64,000 bases of DNA from Bactericera cockerelli (lineage: Eukaryota; Arthropoda; Insecta; Hemiptera; Triozidae): positions 1,362,020-1,426,019 of the forward strand of contig CM044961.1 in the NCBI GenBank assembly GCA_024516035.1. Reading direction: 5' to 3'. The notes beneath the pieces are model-generated. The model was not told the DNA's origin. It saw only the letters and a program-made list of their open reading frames with translations, and did not search any database. Of this stretch, positions 57,236 to 64,000 are shown one piece after another (the stretch's first letter is position 1; each line of letters starts with the position of its first letter). A program made the translations under genes and the position numbers.

Positions 57236-57624
57236 AATTGACAGTTGGTTTCAAAAGACAATCTTCTTTCTTTTCACTCGTACCTGTGTAACTCTTAATG
57301 TCTATGTAATTAATTTTGCTTCAATTAAAATCATTAAATTTTGCTAAAAATAAACATATTGAAATATTTTTGGTGTACAGGATGGTATGAGTGTTTTTTT
57401 TTTTTAAATGATAAAGTGATTTAACTCTCGAAAGTTTTATACTGGGTGGTATCAACACATTGTGCTCCCATGGCCATCTTGCAGAAGCTCAAGAGTCTTC
57501 TACCGAAACACCACACCTACTTCCACATCTCTGAGAGTGTAGTTTGCGTGAAGGTGAAACAAAAAATTATCTATCTTCAGTTCTAGGACCACATTTTTGG
57601 ACACCCTGTAAGTTTTTCACTGTA

Positions 57625-57838
57625 AATAATAATAATAATAATATCGCTTTATTTATACTGCCCAATTAGGACTATTAAGTCCCATTATTCCAGCAGTAAG
57701 CCCAAGACGTATTACTATGTGGTAAAAATCCCAAATGGGAGGATAACTTGTCATGTCCCGGCTGGGTTTCGAACCCGCGACATCTGGAATCTCTAGATCT
57801 ACAGAGTGCCGCCTTTACCACCGAGCTACCGGGACAGA
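57625..57838 (-). repeat. SINE-A (tRNA-derived), complete
   Basis: Full copy on the minus strand with ATT tail at the left and the head at the right (TCTGTCCCGGTAGCTCGGTG). Confidence 0.9.
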
Positions 57839-58036
57839 CCTTATAAATATTGCTTACGGTCGAATAAATAGTTCTAAAAAAGGATTATATTCAAGATAAG
57901 CCAGACTGTCTCACTCAAGCGGTATATATTGCACTCTGATTGGTTGAATCTCCGACTTGAGCCTCCTCGGTAATACTCGTACATTATCTCTTTACCTTAT
58001 AAATCTGCTCACAATTTGAAGAAATAAACCATATCT

Positions 58037-58235
58037 GCCAATGTTGATGGCGAGTCAAATGCACCGGTTCTCGTGAGATCACTGAGGTTAAGCAACGTCC
58101 ATCGCGGTGAAGATTTGGGATATACTGGCGTTTCCGGCCAAATCCAAGCTATGTGAGGTTAATGTGGGTAGCAAGTTTATGAGTTTCCTGCGAATGGAGG
58201 GTAAGACTGTATTTGAAAATGACGTTACACATAAA
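58037..58235 (+). repeat. SINE-D (5S rRNA-derived)
   Basis: 'ccaatgttgatggcgagtca', 'aatgcaccggttctcgtgag', 'atcactgaggttaagcaac', then 'gtgggtagcaagtttatgag'. Ends about 150 bp upstream of gene 2 exon 1. Confidence 0.8.
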
Positions 58236-58382
58236 TTAATGTAATATAGCATCATCGTGAACGATGGTAGCCAGACAGTCAATGCTGATCTACTCCTTAT
58301 TTATAGTCCCCCAGCCAGACTCTCTTCTATGTATAATTGTATTTGAATCAATATTGATAATAATGCCAATTCCCAACAACAG

Positions 58383-58642
58383 GACACCAAGCAGTCGGCC
58401 AAAAATGCACCATAACCAGATCGACGCCAGCCGGATCCTTTTCACCATTCTGGCGATCATCCCTGTCATCCTGAACCCTGGCGACGGTCATCCCGTCACG
58501 GAAACCCCAGGACCAGGGATCCGGCAGTCGCCTCTGATGGGAAAGCTGTGCCGTCGGGTGATGACGGTGCCCGACATCAACGCTTTGACGGATCCCGAAG
58601 AAATGATTCTGCTGCACAAGAACACCATTGTGCAACTCACAG
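58383..58642 (+). CDS. Gene 2 first coding exon, secretory signal peptide
   Basis: A possible acceptor 'ttcccaacaacag' ends at 58382, with ATG at 58405 in context 'ccaaaaatgc', so 58383-58404 would be 5' UTR. The donor is GTAAGG at 58643 and the exit phase is 1. The protein begins MHHNQIDASR followed by a hydrophobic core ILFTILAIIPVIL and a small-residue end NPGDG, a classical signal peptide of about 28 residues. The mature part starts HPVTETPGPGIRQSPLMGKL, then CRRVMTVPDINALTDPEEMI and HKNTIVQLT. It joins the exon at 59545 in frame. The family is not recognised. Confidence 0.8.
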
Positions 58643-58856
58643 GTAAGGGAACTTTTCAGTGGGCCCTTTATTATTATTATATTATTATTCAACACTTTAT
58701 TAAATATAAATGGACATATTATGTACAATACAAAAAAATATTTTTACAACAATAAAAATAAAAAAGAATAGAAAAATATATATAAACATATCTCCTGACT
58801 AAAGGGCGGGGCCATTGCCTATGGCAATCTTTTCCACACAACCCTTTATTAATTTA

Positions 58857-59118
58857 GATATCGCTTTCAATTGCATGGTTATATCACGGCGGAGGTTTTA
58901 CCCTCCATTTGTTGGAGTCTCACAAACCAATCAAACCAGGTACTCAAATTAACCTCACCTAGCCTGAGTGGGGCCGGAAGTAGTCAGCGGGTTTGAATTT
59001 GTCATTTGATTGGCTATACAAGTCCTAGCCATACAAATCCTAGCCTAGCTGGACGTTATTTAAATTCCGTGACGGAACGAGAACTGGTGTATTCAATGCG
59101 CAATCGACGCTGGCTAGT
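58857..59118 (-). repeat. SINE-D (5S rRNA-derived) with small insertion
   Basis: Reverse complement: 'tcgctttcaattgcatggtt' tail, 'ggagtctcacaaaccaatca', and head 'aacgagaactggtgtattca' with 'cgcaatcgacgctggc'. Longer than other copies because of extra sequence near 58990-59040. Confidence 0.7.
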
Positions 59119-59174
59119 GGACCATTAAAACTGTAATACCCAGAGCGGATGGGGCGATAAATGCACCGGTTTTC

Positions 59175-59527
59175 GTAGGTTGTAGCTTGCCTATCCCGTA
59201 GTATGCCTCCCCTCTGATGGGCGAGAAGTTACACAATACTTCCCATTTAGGTGAACACGAGCGCACCGGAAGGTATCCCTTACAAATAACTCTAACTAAA
59301 TTAAGACTAGTAGGTAGTTCTGCAAATTTTGAAGAATCCGGTCGGGAGTTATCGCAGAACAGACAGACAGACAAACAAACAGACCGACAAACGAAAGCCA
59401 AATAGTCTATTATGCAAGTTAAAACAGAACCTCACTGTGTTTGATTAGTTACAATTTTTTTGTCGGCACGGGAGATGAAACCCGGGACCTTCCGCATGGC
59501 AAGCGAGTGCTTAACCACTGAGCTATT
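59175..59527 (-). repeat. SINE-F interrupted by ~144-bp insert, next to acceptor
   Basis: The SINE-F body at 59175-59305 and head at 59450-59527 are separated by an insert with (ACAG/ACAA)n repeats (59306-59449). The head ends 17 bp before the acceptor of gene 2 exon 2. Confidence 0.75.
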
Positions 59528-59544
59528 ATTCCTCACCTTTCCAG

Positions 59545-59799
59545 AGAGGTCCACCATTCTCAACAAGGCCGCGATGAAGGCCATGCGCTCCAAGTGGAAG
59601 TACAACATGACGTCACCCAAGTACCGCCGCACCATCTCCCCCCACCCCATCCTCGTCAACACCAGCATGTCCTCCAAGGAGATGAGGGACCTCCAGTTCA
59701 TGCGGTGGCGAGAGCCTTTCCTGATGAAACCGCAGGAGCTGCAGTACTATGTGGACCTGAGGAGGAAGTTCCACTTCAACTATCGACGACAGTGTCCAG
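59545..59799 (+). CDS. Gene 2 exon 2
   Basis: The acceptor 'ctcacctttccag' at 59544 and donor GTAAGT at 59800 give 255 bp, phase 1/1, joining exon 1 in frame. The peptide starts RSTILNKAAMKAMRSKWKYN and continues MTSPKYRRTISPHPILVNTS, then SKEMRDLQFMRWREPFLMKP and DLRRKFHFNYRRQCP. It has two N-glycosylation sequons (NMT, NTS) and a possible KYRR cleavage site. The stretch from the acidic 'SKEMRDL' to 'DLRRK.....R.CP' faintly recalls the region before the cystine knot in Noggin/Trunk-type ligands, but I would not assign it without a search. Confidence 0.85.
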
Positions 59800-60890
59800 G
59801 TAAGTCGATATTAATGAATATCACCGTAAGTACAAGGAGTGAAAGGTTGGAAGGACCTCCAGTGTATGATGAATGTACAGGAGCTACAGTACTATGTGGA
59901 CCTGAGGAGGAAGTTCCACTTCAACTATCGACGCCAGTGTCCAGGTATGTCGTTATTAATGAATATCACCTTAATGCCAAGGAGTGAAAGGTTGGAAGGA
60001 CCTCCAGTTCATGCGGTGGCGGGAGCCTTTCCTGATGAAACCCCAGGAGCTGCAGTACTATGTGGACCTGAGGAGGAAGTTCCACTTCAACTATCGACGC
60101 CAGTGTCCAGGTATGTCGATAGTAATCACCTTAATTACAAGGAGTGAAAGGTTGGAAGGACCTCCAGTTCATGCGGTGGCGGGAGCCTTTCCTGATGAAA
60201 CCGCAGGAGCTACAGTACTATGTGGACCTGAGGAGGAAGTTCCACTTCAACTATCGACGGCAGTGTCCAGGTATGTTCATATTAATTAATATTACCTTAA
60301 TGCCAAGGAGTGAAAGGTTGGAAGGACCTTACAAGGAGTGAAAGGTTGGAAGGACCTCCAGTTCATGCGGTGGCGGGAGCCCTTCCTGATGAAGCCGCAG
60401 GAGCTGCAGTACTATGTGGACCTGAGGAGGAAGTTCCACTTCAACTATCGACGCCAGTGTCCAGGTAAGTCGATATTAATGAATATCACCTTAATGCCAA
60501 GGAGTGAAAGGTTGGAAGGACCTTACAAGGAGTGAAAGGTTAGAAGGACCTCTAGTTCATGCGGTGGCGGGAGCCCTTCCTGATGAAACCCCAGGAGCTG
60601 CAGTACTATGTGGACCTGAGGAGGAAGTTCCACTTCAACTACCGACGACAGTGTCCAGGTAATAATAATAATAATAATATCGCCTTATTTATACTGCCCA
60701 ATCAAGACTATTAAAGTCCAATTTTTCCAGCAGTAAGTCAAATATGCATAATTATGTGGTAAAAAAACTGCCAAATGAAAGGCTAACTTGTCATATCCCG
60801 GCTGATTTTCGAACTCACGACCGCAGGAGCTACAGTACTATGTAGATCTGAGGAGGAAGTTCCACTTCAACTATCGAAGACAGTGTCCAG
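59800..60890 (+). repeat. Tandem array of exon-2 3' end plus donor (six extra copies)
   Basis: The block from 'gacctccagttcatgcggtg' through 'tatcgacgccagtgtccag' and its GT donor, with ~45-80 bp of intron, is repeated. Donors stand at 59945, 60111, 60271, 60465, 60659 and 60891, after the original at 59800. Copies 2 and 7 lack the first part of the block. Copies are about 95% identical to the exon by eye. Periods (145, 166, 160, 194, 194, 232) are not multiples of three. No convincing acceptor lies between copies. Confidence 0.9.
60661..60822 (-). repeat. SINE-A inserted at the sixth donor copy
   Basis: The ATT tail starts directly after 'tgtccaggt' of copy 6. The SINE is cut in its B-box region ('ttttcgaactcacgacc') and continues straight into copy 7 ('gcaggagctacagtactatg'). 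Confidence 0.8.
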
Positions 60891-60894
60891 GTAT

Positions 60895-61093
60895 TGTGTA
60901 CTTTTATTATGTAGCACGCATTATTACTATTATGTATGCAGGAAAATAAAGGAATGATATATTAGAGAAGGGAATACAATTGTAAGTACTTTATTATGAA
61001 CAAGAATGAAGACTGGGAAAAACAGGCAGAAATCTAGATAAACAACTGAGGTTGCTATAGCAACATAAATACATGGACATAAAATATACAACA
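60895..61093 (-). mobile_element. 3' LTR of the retrotransposon
   Basis: 199 bp beginning TGTGTACTTTTATTATG and ending ATATACAACA on the plus strand (TG...CA form). By eye it is identical to 63230-63428. The three bases TAT before each copy are also shared. Immediately inside it, on the element strand, lies a purine tract 'GTGGGGGAGAC', the expected polypurine primer site. Confidence 0.95.
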
Positions 61094-61103
61094 GTCTCCC
61101 CCA

Positions 61104-63083
61104 CTAGTGATAGGTCACCACATAGTCACCATAACGGACTGGAGGACGTCTATCCCTCTGAGATCTTCTGACTTCTTGAGGAGGATGAACAGGTGGCAAT
61201 GCTGGTGCTGTTGAAGAGGGTTGACTTTCATGTGATGAGCAACTAGTTAGAGGGTTTGAAAGAATATGATCAGGTTTATTCCATCTTGGAATCTCGAAAC
61301 TTTGTGATGGTCCAAATGACACTGATTTCTTTTCGACTAATGTAGAATGGAGCTGATTGATATGTTGCTTGATTGTTCGACCAGAGTCAAGAGTTACCAA
61401 ATAATGACGATAACCAAGTTTTCTTTTGATTACACCAAACTGCCATTGACTCATCACGCGTACCTGGACTCTCTCCCCCACTGATAGTGAACGGGCAGGT
61501 TTCGGAACAATGTTTGAAGACTGTGGATGATACGGGAAAATTGCATCCATACGAATTCTCAGCTTCCTGTGTAGGTACAGCTCGGCAGGAGAATTTCCAC
61601 ACGAAAGAGGAGTTGGAAAATTATTTTTGATATTTGAATCAATTTTTAAAAGTTCGATCGCAAGTCCTCTAATCCATTGTCTACCCAATATAGCATCATG
61701 ACCAGTTGGCACAACATATAATTCACCAATAATTTCTTTTCCTCCATAGGCCACTCTGAGATTAATTTTGCCTAGGGGTGTAATTATATTACCTGAGTAT
61801 GAGCGAAATGATACGAGTGACTTTTCTAATGGTAATTTTAAATTCAAATTTTGAAAATCATTCTGGGATAGCAATGAGAACTTAGCACCTGAGTCAACTT
61901 CGAATCTTTGAATTTTCCCATTGAGGAAAACATCAATGAGATACTTGTCGGAGTCTGACACTTCAAATAAATCCAAAATTTGGGGTTGAATTATATCGAC
62001 TTTACTAATACCATATTGAATAGAAGAATAATTATTATCATAAACGGGAGAGTAATCATCAACCGTGTTTGTAGAATAGTTTGAATTCTTCTTTTGTGAT
62101 AACATTGTAGAGAGACATACCTTTGCAACGTGTCCTTGCTTATGACAAGAATTACACTTGAGTCGGGCTCTATCCGTCCTGCATGACGATACCTTGTGAT
62201 TATTTCTTCCACACCTGAGACAGCAGTTTTCTATACCAAGGGCTTTGAAGTTGACATGACGGGGATTCGAACTGTGATTGTGATGTCCAAGTGACGTACG
62301 ACTGGAACTTGAAGAATAACTGGATCTGGACTTTCTGGAACGTGATCTACTCCTGTTGGAAATTGTATTGATATCATGAGCATTTGAACTAGCATAAATA
62401 GTGTTGTTAGAATTCGAGTTGGTAGATTTTAATTCTCGGCTGTGTATCTTGGACGCTTCAAGAGCTGTTGCTTTGAGTACAACATCTTCAAAAGATAAAT
62501 TATCAGACTGGAGAATCTGTTCTCGCACCCAATCGTCTGTAAGACCTCTTATAAATTGAGCACGGAGAAAAATGCTAGAAATGGAGTTAGATTTGTTACA
62601 TTCACATTTAACATTGAATTGGCAATCTGCAATGTCTCTTTGTAATGACGAAACGAAGTCAGCAATGTTCTGACGATCCTTCTGAAATATATTCAGGAAA
62701 TAGTGTTGAGAAACAACTATGTTTTTCTTAGGAATCAGAAGTTTCTTTAAACAAGATAAAAGCTCATCAAATGTTAAATTTTTTACCGGTTTCTCTGGGC
62801 CTAAGAATGCTACTAGGTTATTGTAGTGTTTTGAACCTATTGACACACAGAGTAGTTGAGCGATCTTGTCTTTTTCTGTGACATTTTTCATTCGACAGTA
62901 ATTTTCAAAACGTTCAATGTAGTTTAAAAATTTCTCCTTCTCTGTATCATAATTTTCAAATGGAGCAATACTTGAAAAATTAGACTGTGAACTGGGCTTG
63001 AACTGTGAAACTAGTTGATTGATAAAAGCTGTTTGCTGATCTTGAAATGATTTTAAAATTTGTTTGAGTTGATCTGCATCCAT
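61104..63083 (-). CDS. Retrotransposon Gag-protease-integrase tail fusion, RT deleted
   Basis: A 659-codon intact frame. Residues 1-285 are Gag-like (helical, retrotransposon-gag pattern around 60-215). Two CX2CX4HX4C zinc knuckles lie at C288-C301 and C310-C323. An aspartic protease follows with active site VDSGA at 396-400 and AILG at 464-467. From about residue 490 the sequence is already the end of integrase, GNSPAELYLHRKLRIRMD, then a GPY/F-type and C-terminal tail. Reverse transcriptase, RNase H and the integrase core are absent, yet the frame is continuous. Known autonomous Ty3/mag-type polyproteins are more than 1000 residues long. The product could assemble particles but would need polymerase and integrase from a full element. 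Confidence 0.9.
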   Translation of the reverse strand: MDADQLKQILKSFQDQQTAFINQLVSQFKPSSQSNFSSIAPFENYDTEKEKFLNYIERFENYCRMKNVTEKDKIAQLLCVSIGSKHYNNLVAFLGPEKPVKNLTFDELLSCLKKLLIPKKNIVVSQHYFLNIFQKDRQNIADFVSSLQRDIADCQFNVKCECNKSNSISSIFLRAQFIRGLTDDWVREQILQSDNLSFEDVVLKATALEASKIHSRELKSTNSNSNNTIYASSNAHDINTISNRSRSRSRKSRSSYSSSSSRTSLGHHNHSSNPRHVNFKALGIENCCLRCGRNNHKVSSCRTDRARLKCNSCHKQGHVAKVCLSTMLSQKKNSNYSTNTVDDYSPVYDNNYSSIQYGISKVDIIQPQILDLFEVSDSDKYLIDVFLNGKIQRFEVDSGAKFSLLSQNDFQNLNLKLPLEKSLVSFRSYSGNIITPLGKINLRVAYGGKEIIGELYVVPTGHDAILGRQWIRGLAIELLKIDSNIKNNFPTPLSCGNSPAELYLHRKLRIRMDAIFPYHPQSSNIVPKPARSLSVGERVQVRVMSQWQFGVIKRKLGYRHYLVTLDSGRTIKQHINQLHSTLVEKKSVSFGPSQSFEIPRWNKPDHILSNPLTSCSSHESQPSSTAPALPPVHPPQEVRRSQRDRRPPVRYGDYVVTYH

Positions 63084-63189
63084 ATTGAAATTTGAATTTG
63101 AAAATCTTGAAATTGAAATTTGAAGTTGAATCGAAAATATTTAGTACTTATCTGGAAATTGATACATCTGCATACACAAAATCTTGTTC

Positions 63190-63224
63190 ACTCGTCGCCA
63201 AACTATTGTGATCCTCGTCGCCAA
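63190..63224 (-). other. Duplicated primer binding site (tRNA-Ser type)
   Basis: On the element strand, TTTGGCGACGAGG begins 6-8 bp after the 5' LTR, and a second TTTGGCGACGAG follows about 20 bp later, each within a repeated 'ATAGTTTGGCGACGAG'. TGGCGACGAGG is complementary to the 3' end of tRNA-Ser (...CCTCGTCGCCA), the primer known for mag-lineage Ty3 elements. Confidence 0.75.
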
Positions 63225-63229
63225 ACTAT

Positions 63230-63428
63230 TGTGTACTTTTATTATGTAGCACGCATTATTACTATTATGTATGCAGGAAAATAAAGGAATGATATATTAG
63301 AGAAGGGAATACAATTGTAAGTACTTTATTATGAACAAGAATGAAGACTGGGAAAAACAGGCAGAAATCTAGATAAACAACTGAGGTTGCTATAGCAACA
63401 TAAATACATGGACATAAAATATACAACA
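63230..63428 (-). mobile_element. 5' LTR of the retrotransposon
   Basis: 199 bp identical by eye to 60895-61093. The flanks are 'ccaggtat' before the left LTR and 'ccaggtat' after the right LTR. Read either as an 8-bp target duplication with TG..CA ends, or as a 5-bp duplication (CCAGG) with LTRs three bases longer. Confidence 0.95.
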
Positions 63429-63589
63429 CCAGGTATGTAACCTAATCCAATAGACACCAGCTGGGCTACAACTAAGACCAGTGTCTCGATAGAGGACTAT
63501 AAACAGAGAACTCACCAGCCAACCCTTACAAGCCAGGCTAGCTTGCAGTTCCCCAAGGGTTGAATGGCTTATAATGAGAAAGTCCAAGT

Positions 63590-63710
63590 CCTCACGATGG
63601 ATGGTTGATCGCACATAGAAATATTGTGCTTCAGGACGAGCCAACTTTGAAATAAATTTGGCTGGAGACCATTATTCGCCCTCCAGCTGTAGCCAAGCTG
63701 GCTACAACAA
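63590..63710. repeat. Dispersed repeat shared with 18599-18785
   Basis: 'ggttgatcgcacatagaaat', 'aggacgagccaactttgaaa' and 'ctccagctgtagccaagct'. Confidence 0.7.
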
Positions 63711-63828
63711 CAGCAAATTATATTATTGTTTTTTATAAAATAAATACAACACTTCATAAAACGTTTTTGCACAATTAACTTATTATTGTTTTTAAATTTA
63801 TCTTCTTAACAAATGTGTATTATTTCAG

Positions 63829-63896
63829 AAGCTCAGGAAGGGGAAAAAAATAAAGTGTTTTTAGGACCAGGAACAGAATACAATAACTTTTTTTAA
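63829..63896 (+). CDS. Gene 2 candidate next or last exon (weak)
   Basis: An acceptor-like 'gtgtattatttcag' ends at 63828. Entering in phase 1 from exon 2 it reads EAQEGEKNKVFLGPGTEYNN-FF and stops at TAA 63894. Codons are AT-rich, unlike the other exons, so this may be chance; the true next exon may lie beyond the window. Confidence 0.2.
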
Positions 63897-64000
63897 AACT
63901 TAATTATACCTAACTTTATACCTGTTTTTGTAGCTTTGTGCAAAAATGAACTAATGAGCGCTTATGAGTTCTTTTACAATAATTATGTACTGTGTACTCT

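Noticed and set aside
57427..57590. Possible exon reading MAILQKLKSLLPKHHTYFHI
   Set aside because: Open and protein-like, but it sits between 'tacaggatg' and 'acaccctgta' ends that suggest a small TA element; no matching splice phases.
61387..62212. Other-frame ORFs within the retrotransposon
   Set aside because: Shadows of the 659-codon frame.

Overview
This window comes from a eukaryotic nuclear genome, most likely an arthropod. It is AT-rich. Its two split genes have short, relatively GC-rich exons bounded by GT/AG sites, separated by kilobases of intron full of tRNA-derived and 5S-rRNA-derived SINEs, TA- or TTAA-flanked MITEs, minisatellites and one young LTR retrotransposon. I cannot name the species, and nothing here is prokaryotic.

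Layout. 1-690: CA repeat and a ~185-bp tandem repeat. About 1140-8850: homopolymer-dominated, strand-asymmetric, gene-free sequence that looks like unpolished assembly. 8860-13140: SINEs and a broken ORF resembling the restriction-like-endonuclease region of a non-LTR retrotransposon. 13149-47373: gene 1 (+), a cysteine-poor acidic/polar precursor-like protein. I could chain eleven internal exons by splice phase, ending in two alternative phase-compatible last exons: 43272-44119 (long coiled coil plus a C-terminal membrane helix) and 47228-47373 (short, soluble tail). 58383-60890: start of gene 2 (+), a secretory protein with a signal peptide, whose second exon end is repeated seven times. 60895-63428: an LTR element on the minus strand with identical LTRs and an intact 659-codon ORF. 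That ORF fuses gag and protease directly to the end of integrase, with reverse transcriptase and RNase H missing.

The most unusual pattern is recurrent. At many exon 3' ends, the last coding bases together with the GT splice donor are tandemly amplified into the intron: exons at 13149 (2 copies), 14347 (4 x 18 bp), 32789 (about 11 x 22 bp), 35238 (7 x 27 bp) and 59545 (7 x 145-232 bp), with weaker cases at 30180 and 40723. The 3' UTR, with its AATAAA, is repeated too. In two cases the period is a multiple of three, so choosing a different donor copy would add whole peptide repeats without changing frame. In addition, antisense tRNA-type SINE heads sit 15-75 bp upstream of five acceptors.

No database search was possible. 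Gene 1 and gene 2 are not identified; family suggestions are marked as weak. The letters SINE-A to SINE-F are my own labels.
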